64,000 bases of DNA, taken from contig DASZSW010000032.1 of assembly GCA_035548515.1 (NCBI GenBank), positions 62,001 to 126,000 of the forward strand. The letters run 5' to 3'. The DNA comes from DASZQY01 sp035548515. GTDB taxonomy: Bacteria > Pseudomonadota > Alphaproteobacteria > Rhizobiales > Kaistiaceae. The notes beneath the pieces are model-generated. The model saw only the letters and a program-made list of their open reading frames with translations, was not told where the DNA came from and ran no database searches. Below, one piece after another: positions 8,184 through 15,860 of the stretch. The position numbers were made by a program, and so were the translations under genes. Each line of letters begins with the position of its first letter. Position 1 is the stretch's first letter.

Positions 8184-8507
8184 CTAGTGCCAGTACGGCG
8201 AATAGCAGACGGCAGGCACGCCTTTCTTGATGAAGAAGGTGTTGGTGTAGGGATTGTAGGTCTTGTAGTGGCTGGCGCACCACTGGACGTGAAGGTTGCC
8301 CGCAAAACGATACGGATACGGCTGGCCGAACTGCGGCCCGAACGAGAAGCCGAAGAAGAATCCGTTGTTATGATGCGGATAGAAGTTGTGGTGCGGGAAG
8401 AAAGGTCCGCCCGGCCAGAACGTCTTGGCGTCGGCGCTGGCGGTCACCGCCAGAGTTGCGGTTGCCGCCATGGCGGCGGCGAGCCCGAGGGCTGCGATCT
8501 TCTTCAT
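8184..8507 (-). CDS. BA14K-family secreted protein (copy 1)
   Basis: The product has 107 residues. The N-terminal segment MKKIAALGLAAAMAATATLA followed by VTASADA is a Sec signal peptide. A His/Phe/Pro/Gly-rich spacer follows, for example PFFPHHNFYPHHNNGFFFG. The end, HVQWCASHYKTYNPYTNTF and then GVPAVC, matches the BA14K (PF07886) pattern of W-C-x-x-x-Y-x-x-Y-x(6)-T-x-F...C. BA14K proteins are small, lectin-like, immunoreactive envelope proteins first known from Brucella and largely restricted to Hyphomicrobiales. A second family member lies 21 bases upstream on the same strand, and a strong terminator follows this gene. The two are probably one transcript. Confidence 0.85.
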   Translation of the reverse strand: MKKIAALGLAAAMAATATLAVTASADAKTFWPGGPFFPHHNFYPHHNNGFFFGFSFGPQFGQPYPYRFAGNLHVQWCASHYKTYNPYTNTFFIKKGVPAVCYSPYWH

Positions 8508-8528
8508 GGGGCCGTTTCTCCTTTTTGC

Positions 8529-8945
8529 TTAGGGCTGCTGGTACGGATCTAGACAGGGGCGCTCGATGCCCTGGAAGTCGATGAAGCTGTCGCGCTCCGC
8601 GTTGTAGGATTGGTAGGTCTTGGTGCACCACGCGAAGTGGGCATCAGCGGCCGCGAAATTCGGGTGCGGCGGTGGCAGATACACCGGCTCGGGGTCAGGC
8701 GTCGGGGCGTATTGCTGTGACGCAATCGCGCCGAAGGCGAGGCCGAGGAAGGCGCCCGCAAGCAGCGCGCCACCGGCGTCAGGGCCCGAGCGATAAACGA
8801 CGTGCGGCTTGTGATAGGGCCCGTGGTACGGAGCACCGTAAGGGCCACCATAAGGGCCGTGCGGACCCCAGCCCCCGGCGCTGGCGCCAGTGGCGGTGCC
8901 GGCGGCAATTGCGGCGGCAACGGTGATGGAGGCGAGAATCTTCAT
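8529..8945 (-). CDS. BA14K-family secreted protein (copy 2)
   Basis: The product has 138 residues. MKILASITVAAAIAAGTATG followed by ASAGG is a signal peptide. A Gly/Pro/Tyr/His-rich repeat comes next (GPHGPYGGPYGAPYHGPYHK), then one hydrophobic glycine-zipper helix, GGALLAGAFLGLAFGAIAS. The C-terminal BA14K motif HFAWCTKTYQSYNAERDSF and IERPC contains the two conserved cysteines. It has the same C-terminal module as the next gene, but the spacers differ, so this is an old tandem duplication. Its upstream region carries three helically phased TGAAC repeats. It is probably exported to the periplasm or cell surface. Confidence 0.85.
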   Translation of the reverse strand: MKILASITVAAAIAAGTATGASAGGWGPHGPYGGPYGAPYHGPYHKPHVVYRSGPDAGGALLAGAFLGLAFGAIASQQYAPTPDPEPVYLPPPHPNFAAADAHFAWCTKTYQSYNAERDSFIDFQGIERPCLDPYQQP

Positions 8946-9019
8946 GGACCCAACTCCCGGATGTCAGGTGAACGCGTGGCAGCGGAAACGGGTTCCGCCG
9001 CTTGTGACGATGTTTTGGC

Positions 9020-9045
9020 TGAACGCCGATGAACGCAGGCTGAAC
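9020..9045 (-). promoter_or_regulatory. three phased TGAAC repeats upstream of the BA14K genes
   Basis: TGAAC occurs at 9020-9024, 9030-9034 and 9041-9045, so start-to-start spacings are 10 and 11 bases, one DNA turn each. On the BA14K coding strand these read as GTTCA direct repeats 75-100 bases before the start codon. Helically phased direct repeats are typical of OmpR-family response regulator sites; the identity of the regulator is inferred only. Confidence 0.4.
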
Positions 9046-9143
9046 ACGCGTTGCGGCGCAACGGTGGCGAACGGCTGCGCTTGACCGTCGCACCCCGGGC
9101 GGGCGAAAAGCGCGGCCCGCACGGCCGTTACCGGGGCAGCGCC

Positions 9144-10055
9144 ATGGCCTATCGTTATGTCATCCTGGATGTCTTCACGGACCGGCCGTTAGCCGGCAAT
9201 CCGCTTGCCGTGCTGCCGTCCGCCGATGGGCTGGACGATGCGCAGATGCAGGCCATCGCGCGCGAGTTCAACCTTTCCGAGACGGTGTTCGTTTTCCCGC
9301 CGACCAACCCGGTGCAGTCGGCGAAGCTGCGCATCTTCACGCCCGGCCAGGAGCTACCTTTCGCCGGGCATCCGACCGTCGGCACCGCGGTGTATCTTGC
9401 CAGCCAGAAGCTGAAGCATGCGGGGCCGGGCCGCCACGAGGCGGTGATCGTGCTGGAGGAAAACGTCGGTTCAGTCCGCTGCGGCGTCATGGTGACCGGC
9501 GGGCCCTCCGGCCACGCGATTTTCGACGTGCCGCGCCGTCCGGAGGCGGTGACTGCGACGCTCGATCGTGATGCCATCGCGGCCGTGCTCGGCCTCAGAC
9601 CTTCCGAGATCGGATTCGAAAACCACAAGCCGAGCGCGTTCAGCGCCGGCACGCCGTACGTCTACGTGCCCGTGCGCGACCTTGATGCGATGGCGCGCGC
9701 GCGGCCGAAGGCCGACGGCTTCTCCGCTGCGATCGGTGGGCTATCGCATGCGGTGTATCTCTACTGCAGGCAGGTGGTCACCAGCGGGCACCAGTTCCAC
9801 GCCCGCTGCTTCGCTCCGGAGGCGGGCATTATCGAGGATCCGGCGACGGGAGGAGCGGCGGCGGCGTTTCCCGGCGTCATCCACCGGTTCGACGAGCTGA
9901 AGTCGGGCAACTATCGTTACGTCATCGAGCAAGGCATCGAGATGGGACGGCCGAGCGTGATCCAGCTCGAGGTTGATGTCAGCGGTGCTGAAGTCGCGGC
10001 TGCGCGGGTGGGGGGCGACGCAGTGATAGTCGCCGAGGGAACGCTCGATCTTTGA
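9144..10055 (+). CDS. PhzF-family isomerase/epimerase-like protein
   Basis: The product has 303 residues, the usual size for the diaminopimelate-epimerase-like PhzF family. It begins with MAYRYVILDVFTDRPLAGNP and has the conserved NPLAV, AREFNLSETVF (containing the catalytic Glu), GHPTVGTA and EDPATGGAAAAF blocks of both symmetrical halves. The ATG at 9144 is the start that matches the family; the frame is open upstream but encodes no recognisable sequence. The natural substrate of non-phenazine PhzF homologues is generally unknown, and there are no phenazine genes here. Confidence 0.88.
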   Translation: MAYRYVILDVFTDRPLAGNPLAVLPSADGLDDAQMQAIAREFNLSETVFVFPPTNPVQSAKLRIFTPGQELPFAGHPTVGTAVYLASQKLKHAGPGRHEAVIVLEENVGSVRCGVMVTGGPSGHAIFDVPRRPEAVTATLDRDAIAAVLGLRPSEIGFENHKPSAFSAGTPYVYVPVRDLDAMARARPKADGFSAAIGGLSHAVYLYCRQVVTSGHQFHARCFAPEAGIIEDPATGGAAAAFPGVIHRFDELKSGNYRYVIEQGIEMGRPSVIQLEVDVSGAEVAAARVGGDAVIVAEGTLDL

Positions 10056-10130
10056 TGCGCTGCACAGTGCGAGGATTGCTCAGTCTGGAATTCTGATAAA
10101 CTGACGTCTTCTGAATCGGGGACGTGGGCC

Positions 10131-10547
10131 ATGAACGAGATTTGGCTGATCCTGCATCTGCTGGCTTTTGGCGCGGCCGTGACGTCATCGATCGCCAACG
10201 GCGTCATTCTGATGATGTTGCGCGAGTCCCCCGGCGACGCGCCGGTGCTGTCGAAGGTGACGCCGCGGCTTGCTCGCGTCGGTCAGGCCGGATTGGGATT
10301 GCTCTGGATCACCGGCCTCATCATGGTCTGGTCCGTCTTCGGCGGGCCGCAGAATCTGCCGACGCTGTTCTGGTGGAAGTTCCTCTGCGTCGTAATCATC
10401 ACCGTGCTGGTCGGGATGATGGGCATGATCGTCCGCCAGATGCAGGCGGGCGACCGCTCGGGCATGGCCAGGCTGCCGCTGTTTGGCGGGGCCACGGCCG
10501 TGTTGCTGCTGCTCACCGTGATCTTCGCGGTTTATGCCTTCGACTAG
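10131..10547 (+). CDS. small four-helix membrane protein
   Basis: A 138-residue protein with four predicted membrane helices: IWLILHLLAFGAAVTSS, LGLLWITGLIMVWSVF, FLCVVIITVLVGMMGMIV and AVLLLLTVIFAVYAF. The first helix carries a conserved-looking HLL. This layout resembles small DUF2269/CopD-like membrane proteins, but no family can be assigned. The ATG at 10131 is preceded by GGGGACGTG. It ends about 27 bases before the leu promoter. Confidence 0.65.
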   Translation: MNEIWLILHLLAFGAAVTSSIANGVILMMLRESPGDAPVLSKVTPRLARVGQAGLGLLWITGLIMVWSVFGGPQNLPTLFWWKFLCVVIITVLVGMMGMIVRQMQAGDRSGMARLPLFGGATAVLLLLTVIFAVYAFD

Positions 10548-10573
10548 GACAGCGGCGCTGACCTAAGCTTTGC

Positions 10574-10602
10574 TTGTTTCGTCAAGGGCCAACCGGTAAA
10601 AA
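10574..10602 (+). promoter_or_regulatory. promoter of the leu leader/leuA
   Basis: TTGTTT (10574-10579) and TAAAAA (10597-10602) are separated by 17 bases, and the leader ATG starts seven bases after the -10 box. This is the same geometry as at the ilv leader. The hexamers are weaker than at ilv, but the matching layout supports the call. Confidence 0.5.
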
Positions 10603-10609
10603 GCCGCCC

Positions 10610-10714
10610 ATGACGACGCGCGCCACCATTGCCTCCGGCACGCCTGCGGCTTTCCGCGGGCAGGGCGCGTTCGGCCTTTCCCTCCTTCTCGGCCTGCTCC
10701 TTAGACGCCCCTGA
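10610..10714 (+). CDS. leu leader peptide (34 aa, leaderless)
   Basis: ATG to TGA encodes a 34-residue peptide that begins MTTRATIASG and ends GLSLLLGLLLRRP. Seven leucine codons (Leu23, 25-27 and 29-31; 10676-10702) lie just before the stop. This is the classic composition of a leucine attenuation leader, and the next gene is leuA. No ribosome-binding site is visible, and the promoter places +1 at the ATG. The peptide is short enough to be missed by gene callers. Function is inferred from composition and position. Confidence 0.75.
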   Translation: MTTRATIASGTPAAFRGQGAFGLSLLLGLLLRRP

Positions 10715-10792
10715 GCGTCGGCTGCCCGTCACGGGCGCGCACTCAGGGGATGGTTCAAGCGAGCGACACCAGGCCAACGCCCTGAAGCGGGC
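10676..10792 (+). promoter_or_regulatory. leu attenuator region
   Basis: CCCCTGAG (10708-10715), which spans the leader stop codon, is perfectly complementary to CTCAGGGG (10742-10749). The same segment (TCAGGG, 10743-10748) can pair instead with CCCTGA (10780-10785). That segment is part of a small downstream hairpin, GCCC (10779-10782) with GGGC (10789-10792). These mutually exclusive pairings fit the classical 1:2, 2:3, 3:4 scheme controlled by stalling at the Leu codons. The last hairpin is short and lacks a clear U tract, so the terminator is uncertain. An additional GCCCG/CGGGC hairpin lies inside the first loop. Confidence 0.5.
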
Positions 10793-10818
10793 ACGAATTT
10801 CGAGAAGGACTTACTCCA

Positions 10819-12384
10819 ATGACTTCCCAGGTGCAGACGCCCTCCGAGAAGGACCGCGTCATCATTTTCGACACTACCTTGCGCGACGGCGAGCAATCGC
10901 CCGGCGCCTCCATGACGTTGCCCGAGAAGATGCAGGTGGCGCAGCTCCTCGACGAGATGGGCGTCGACGTCATCGAGGCGGGCTTCCCGATCGCCTCCAA
11001 CGGCGACTTCGAGTCGGTGCTGGAAATCGGCAAGGTGATCAAGCGCGCGGTGGTGTGCGGGCTCGCGCGCGCCGGCAACAAGGACATCGATCGCGCTGCC
11101 GAGGCGCTGGTGCATGCCGAGCGCAAGCGCATCCACACGTTCATCTCGACCAGCCCGCTCCACATGAAGTTCAAGCTGAACATGGAGCCGGAGGCGGTCT
11201 ACGAGGCGGTGATCGCGTCGGTGACGCGTGCGCGCAACCACACCGACGACGTCGAGTGGTCGCCGGAAGACGGCACGCGCACCGAGCACGACTTCCTCTG
11301 CCGCACGGTGGAGGCCGCGATCAAGGCGGGCGCGACCACGATCAACATTCCGGACACCGTCGGCTACACGGTGCCGGAGGAGTACATCGCCCTCATCAAG
11401 ATGCTGCGCAATCGCGTGCCGAACGCCGACAAGGCTATCTTCTCGACGCACTGCCACAACGATCTCGGATTGGCGGTCGCCAATTCGCTGTTCGGCGTCG
11501 AGGGCGGCGCACGCCAGATCGAGTGCACGATCAACGGGCTTGGCGAGCGCGCCGGTAACGCGGCGCTGGAGGAAGTCGTGATGGCGATCCGCACCCGCGG
11601 CGACCGCTTCCCATACTTCACCAACATCGACACGAAGATGCTGCTGCGGGCGTCGAAGCTGGTGTCGACGGTCACGGCGTTCCCGGTCCAGTACAACAAG
11701 GCGATCGTCGGCAAGAATGCGTTCGCGCACGAGGCCGGCATCCATCAGGACGGGATGCTGAAGAACGCGCAGACGTACGAGATCATGCTGCCCGAGGACG
11801 TCGGCGTTAAGGCGACTTCGCTGGTCATGGGCAAGCACTCGGGCCGCCACGCCTTCCGCGAGAAGCTGAAGGAGCTGGGCTTCGAGCTCGGCGACAACGC
11901 CTTCGAGGACGCCTTCAAACGGTTCAAGGATCTCGCCGACCGCAAGAAGCACGTGTTCGACGAGGACCTCGAGGCATTGGTCGAGGACCAGGCGACGATC
12001 GCGTCGGAATCGATCCGCATCGTGTCGCTCACCATCGTTGCCGGCACGCAAGGACCGCAGCGTGCGACGCTAACGCTCGACGTCGATGGCCAGGAGATTA
12101 CCAAGGAAACGAACGGCAACGGTCCGGTCGATGCGATCTTCAACGCCATCCACGCGATTGTGCCTCACACCGGCAAGCTATCGCTCTACCAGGTCAACGC
12201 CGTGACCGAAGGTACCGACGCGCAGGCGGAGGTGTCTGTCCGGCTCTCGGAGGATGGCAAGGAGGTCACCGGCCGTGGTGCGGATCCCGATACGTTGGTC
12301 GCCTCGGCGAAGGCGTATATCTCGGCGATCAACAAGCTGAAGGCCAAGCGCACACGCCTCCACGCGCAGGCATCGGGCGCATAA
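10819..12384 (+). CDS. leuA: 2-isopropylmalate synthase
   Basis: A 521-residue enzyme that condenses acetyl-CoA with 2-oxoisovalerate, the committed step of leucine synthesis. The N-terminal TIM barrel has FDTTLRDGEQSPGASM (metal-binding Asp), the HCHNDLGLAVANSL block with metal-ligand histidines, and GLGERAGNAALEEVV. EAGIHQDGMLK lies in the linker, and the C-terminal regulatory LeuA dimer domain (about residues 390-510) that binds leucine is complete. The length is standard for the bacterial short type. It lies directly behind the leu leader/attenuator and supplies the branch that starts from the IlvBNC product. Confidence 0.95.
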   Translation: MTSQVQTPSEKDRVIIFDTTLRDGEQSPGASMTLPEKMQVAQLLDEMGVDVIEAGFPIASNGDFESVLEIGKVIKRAVVCGLARAGNKDIDRAAEALVHAERKRIHTFISTSPLHMKFKLNMEPEAVYEAVIASVTRARNHTDDVEWSPEDGTRTEHDFLCRTVEAAIKAGATTINIPDTVGYTVPEEYIALIKMLRNRVPNADKAIFSTHCHNDLGLAVANSLFGVEGGARQIECTINGLGERAGNAALEEVVMAIRTRGDRFPYFTNIDTKMLLRASKLVSTVTAFPVQYNKAIVGKNAFAHEAGIHQDGMLKNAQTYEIMLPEDVGVKATSLVMGKHSGRHAFREKLKELGFELGDNAFEDAFKRFKDLADRKKHVFDEDLEALVEDQATIASESIRIVSLTIVAGTQGPQRATLTLDVDGQEITKETNGNGPVDAIFNAIHAIVPHTGKLSLYQVNAVTEGTDAQAEVSVRLSEDGKEVTGRGADPDTLVASAKAYISAINKLKAKRTRLHAQASGA

Positions 12385-12399
12385 GGGCACCAACGGGAG

Positions 12400-12420
12400 C
12401 GCGGACCGGACGGGTCCGCG
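12400..12420 (+). terminator. GC-rich hairpin after leuA
   Basis: CGCGGACC (12400-12407) pairs with GGTCCGCG (12413-12420) across five bases, 16 bases after the leuA stop. There is no U tract, so termination at this hairpin is only possible, not clear. Confidence 0.4.
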
Positions 12421-12574
12421 GTTCCCCGATGGGCGTTCGCGCCGGCTTTCGATTTGTCCGGCACGCTGGCGGCAGCGTTAACGAGCCACCGTAGGTAGTC
12501 GTCGCGGGCGAAAACTCGCCAAGGGTTCCCCCGGCCAAGCGGTGATGCTAGGGAGCGGTAGGGGAAACCGCCTG

Positions 12575-13264
12575 ATGCCCATATCCGATCTCGCTTCCTG
12601 GCTCGGCAAGAGCGTCGTGTTCAATGGCCTCGACGAGGCGGAACTGCGCCGCCTTGCCGGGATTGCGCGCGAGGTTTCGCTGGCGCCGGGCGATGTGCTG
12701 TTCGAGCAGGGCGAGGAGTCCGACGGTCTGTACATCGTCATCACCGGGATCGTGCGCATCTACCTGACCGCCGGCGATGGTCGGGAGGCGACGATCAGCC
12801 TCCTCGAGGATGGCGAGATGATCGGCGAAATCGCGCTGCTCGATGGACTGCCGCGGAGCGCCGGGGCGGCCGCCCTTACGGCCACGAAGCTGATCTTCAT
12901 CCCGCACCGGCCGTTCTGCGACCTGCTCGATTCTTCGCCGCAGCTGTCGCGCCAGGTGATGTTGATGCTGTGCGAGCGGCTGCGGGCGGCCAACAAGCAG
13001 GTCGACCGCGCTATCTTTCACGACCTTCGCTACCGCCTGCTGGTGCTGCTGCGGGAGATCGCGGTCATCCATGGGCGCGTCGACAAGGATGTGGCGGTCG
13101 TCGACCTGGACGTCACCCAGGGCATGCTGGCGCAGATGCTTGGGGCGAGCCGTGAGGCGGTGAACAAGCAGCTTCGCGCGCTCGCCAAGGAAGGCGGCGT
13201 CGTGATGGAGGGCCACCAGATCCGCGTCATGAAGCAGCCGCACATCGCGGCCGACCCGCGTTAG
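12575..13264 (+). CDS. Crp/Fnr-family transcriptional regulator
   Basis: The product has 229 residues from ATG 12575, preceded by AGGGGAAA; GTG 12542 and ATG 12545 are also in frame. Residues 15-125 form a cNMP-binding jelly roll with a phosphate-binding cassette GEIALLDGLPRSA, including the Glu and Arg-Ser that contact cyclic nucleotides. There is no Fnr-type cysteine cluster. The C-terminal winged helix contains QGMLAQMLGASREAVNKQL as the recognition region. It is therefore more likely a cAMP/cGMP-responsive regulator than an oxygen sensor. Targets are unknown. A class III cyclase is encoded 5.4 kb upstream. Confidence 0.88.
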   Translation: MPISDLASWLGKSVVFNGLDEAELRRLAGIAREVSLAPGDVLFEQGEESDGLYIVITGIVRIYLTAGDGREATISLLEDGEMIGEIALLDGLPRSAGAAALTATKLIFIPHRPFCDLLDSSPQLSRQVMLMLCERLRAANKQVDRAIFHDLRYRLLVLLREIAVIHGRVDKDVAVVDLDVTQGMLAQMLGASREAVNKQLRALAKEGGVVMEGHQIRVMKQPHIAADPR

Positions 13265-13370
13265 GCCGCCGCCCCGGCCGCGCTGAGCAGCCGCACATTT
13301 CTGGGTGTGGACAGGGCAGAGCCGCTTTGCTAAGCCACCGCCTCGCTTTGGCCGGAAACGGCCGCGGCGC

Positions 13371-13446
<76 letters not shown>

Positions 13447-13591
13447 ATTCCCTCTCCAAACAGATAGCTCGGCTCAATCGCCGTGGATTACCGGGCGTTT
13501 GGTGGGGATAGTGCGGGGACTCCACCTCCCGGAGGGTGCGCGGCGTCCGTACCATGGCGCCTGTTATCACTGCAACCGGGCGGGTTTCATC

Positions 13592-14188
13592 ATGTTGCGG
13601 ACATTGATTGCGGCGGCGCTGGGCGTGGCCGCCCTGGGTGGTGCGGCGCAGGCGGCAGATTGGGGTGGGACCACCTACAACTGGTCCGGCCTCTACGTCG
13701 GTGCGTTTGGCGGAGGCATCAGCGGCACGATAACGCCAAGTTCGGGCAGCAATTCGGGCCCTTCGGGCGCCGATCTTGGCCTCACCGTTTCCTACGCGTG
13801 GCAGTCGGCCAGCAACTGGGTGCTGACGCCATTCGTGGCGATACCGATCGCCGGCCAGACCGGCAACTATGGCGGTGGCGTTCCGGTGCGCATCGACTGG
13901 TCAGTGGTGGGCGGACTCAAGCTCGGCTACGCCATCGATCGCTGGCAGCCCTATGCGTTCGTAGCCGCCGTCACCGGCGGGGCGACCGCGACCCCCGGGG
14001 CTTCCGAGTCGCACCAGCACACCGGCGTGGCATTCGGCCTGGGCGCGGATTATGCCCTCACCGACCGCTGGTCCATCGGGGCGCGCTACGCCCATGTTTC
14101 GGTCGGGGCGCAGACCTACTTCAATTCGTTCAACGTCGGCTGGGATGGCGACAGCTTCGCCGGTACGATCAGCTACAAGCTGAGGTAG
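13592..14188 (+). CDS. outer-membrane beta-barrel protein
   Basis: The product has 198 residues from ATG 13592, where MLRTLIAAALGVAALGGAAQ begins the signal peptide with probable cleavage after AQAA. The mature protein alternates amphipathic strands with Gly-rich turns, for example NWSGLYVGAFGGGISG, VVGGLKLGYAIDRWQPYAFV, VAFGLGADYALTDRWSIGARYAHV, and it ends in GTISYKLR. NWSGLYVG near the mature N-terminus is the hallmark of the Omp25/Omp31-like porin-related family of Hyphomicrobiales. At under 200 residues it should form an eight-stranded barrel in the outer membrane. A GC-rich hairpin follows. Confidence 0.85.
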   Translation: MLRTLIAAALGVAALGGAAQAADWGGTTYNWSGLYVGAFGGGISGTITPSSGSNSGPSGADLGLTVSYAWQSASNWVLTPFVAIPIAGQTGNYGGGVPVRIDWSVVGGLKLGYAIDRWQPYAFVAAVTGGATATPGASESHQHTGVAFGLGADYALTDRWSIGARYAHVSVGAQTYFNSFNVGWDGDSFAGTISYKLR

Positions 14189-14219
14189 TCGCCCGATAGC
14201 TCTGTATTCTGTTAGTTCC

Positions 14220-14251
14220 GCACGGCCGCCGGCAGCGGCCGTGCTCGTTTG
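14220..14251 (+). terminator. probable terminator after the beta-barrel gene
   Basis: GCACGGCCGC (14220-14229) pairs perfectly with GCGGCCGTGC (14235-14244) across a five-base loop, followed by a poor T-containing tail (TCGTTTG). Confidence 0.5.
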
Positions 14252-14266
14252 CGTTATGGTCTGGCG

Positions 14267-15787
14267 ATGCAGGGTAAGGCGTACGACGTCGCCATCATCG
14301 GCGGCGGCCTGGTTGGCACGGCAGTAGCGCGGGACGCGGCAGGTCGCGGTCTCAGCACCTATCTCTGCGAGGCGGGCGACCTCGGGTCGGGAGCCTCGTC
14401 AGCGACCGGTAAACTCGTCCACGGCGCCTTGGAGGCCATGGAGGGCTTCCGCATCGGGACCATGCGGGAGGCGGTGCAGGAGCGCGAAATCTTGATGCGG
14501 GCGGCGCCCCATCTGGTGCGCCCGATCACCTTCCATATTCCCCACCACGAACGGCAGTGGTCGCGCGCGGCCTTCCGGATGGGGCTGTTCCTCTTCGATC
14601 ACGCGGCGCGCCACAGCCTGCCGCGCGCCGAGCGGATCGATCTCGAAACCACTGGTGCTTACGGCGCGCTGCAGCCGCATTTCACCACGGTGTTCGCCTA
14701 TGCCGATTGCATCGCCGACGACAGCAGGCTTGCGGTTCTCCACGCGGTCGACGCGCGCGCCCGCGGCGCGACCATCGAAACGCGGCAGCGCTGCACGGTG
14801 GCGGAGCGCGACGGGGGACGCTGGCAACTGTCTCTGGAATCGACGTTGACGGGCGAGCGTTCCGTCGTCCTGGCGCGCATCCTTGTGAACGCGACGGGAC
14901 CTGCCGCGGCCTCCGTGCTCGACCACGTCGTGCATGTGCGCCAGCAGGTCAACGTGCGCATGACCAAGTCCGCCTACATTGTGGTCCGGCGGCCCATGAG
15001 CGACATTGCCTATGCACTGCCGAACGCCGACGGGCGCATCGTCTATGCTGTGCCGTATGAGGCCGGAACGATGCTGCTGGGGCCGGCGGTGACGCCATTC
15101 GCCGCCGATCCGGCGACGGCCGCGGTCGATCGCGAGGATGCAGCCTATCTGCTCGACGTTGCCAACCAGTATTTCCACGCGCCGGTTCATTCGGCTGACG
15201 TGGTCTGGGGTTTTGCGTCGGTCGCAGCGCTGCCGGCGGAGGCAGCGCGCGGACGGGCGGCGGTGATCGACGCGCCGCCGAATGTTGCGCCGCTGATCTC
15301 GGCCTTCGGCGGCAGCCTCACAACGCACCGGCGCCTGGCGGAGCAGGTGGTCGACCGCATGGGTCGCTTCCGCAAGATTGCGCCGGCGTGGACGGGCAAT
15401 GCTGACGCCGTGTTGCCGGGTGGTGGATTTCCGCGCGGCGGGGAGAGCGACATCGTGCGGGCGCTGCGGGCCGGCTATCCCTTCCTGCCGCTTGCGCTCG
15501 CCGAGCGGCTCGTGAGCGCCTATGGGACACGCGCTTCGGCAGTGCTGACCGGGGCTCGGAACGCGGCTGATCTCGGCGTGGGATTTGGTGCCGATCTCAC
15601 GCCGGCGGAGGTCGACTATCTGCGCCACGAGGAATGGGCTGTGTCGGCCGAGGACGTCCTTTGGCGACGCTCGAAGCTTGGGCTGGTGTTCGACGAGACC
15701 GAGGCGGCGGGCCTTGAGGCGAGCATGGCGGTGCGCAGCGTCCCGCGGACGGTGGTGGAAGCCTCGCCGGTGGTGGTGCCGGCCTAG
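14267..15787 (+). CDS. glpD: FAD-dependent glycerol-3-phosphate dehydrogenase (aerobic type)
   Basis: A 506-residue membrane-associated flavoenzyme that oxidises sn-glycerol-3-phosphate to dihydroxyacetone phosphate and passes electrons to quinone. The N-terminal FAD dinucleotide-binding fingerprint is IIGGGLVGTAVARDAAGRG. The GlpD motif EAGDLGSGASSATGKLVHGA follows, then AVQEREILMRAAPHL. The C-terminal DAO_C-type domain is present, as in E. coli GlpD. I chose ATG 14267 over the codon six residues upstream. No glycerol kinase or facilitator genes are adjacent, so it may serve phospholipid-derived glycerol-3-phosphate. Confidence 0.88.
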   Translation: MQGKAYDVAIIGGGLVGTAVARDAAGRGLSTYLCEAGDLGSGASSATGKLVHGALEAMEGFRIGTMREAVQEREILMRAAPHLVRPITFHIPHHERQWSRAAFRMGLFLFDHAARHSLPRAERIDLETTGAYGALQPHFTTVFAYADCIADDSRLAVLHAVDARARGATIETRQRCTVAERDGGRWQLSLESTLTGERSVVLARILVNATGPAAASVLDHVVHVRQQVNVRMTKSAYIVVRRPMSDIAYALPNADGRIVYAVPYEAGTMLLGPAVTPFAADPATAAVDREDAAYLLDVANQYFHAPVHSADVVWGFASVAALPAEAARGRAAVIDAPPNVAPLISAFGGSLTTHRRLAEQVVDRMGRFRKIAPAWTGNADAVLPGGGFPRGGESDIVRALRAGYPFLPLALAERLVSAYGTRASAVLTGARNAADLGVGFGADLTPAEVDYLRHEEWAVSAEDVLWRRSKLGLVFDETEAAGLEASMAVRSVPRTVVEASPVVVPA

Positions 15788-15860
15788 GCCGATGCCTTTT
15801 CGCCGCCGGAATCGCGTGCTACACGGCGCACAACCTCGCGTTCCAATCCAAGCGACAACG

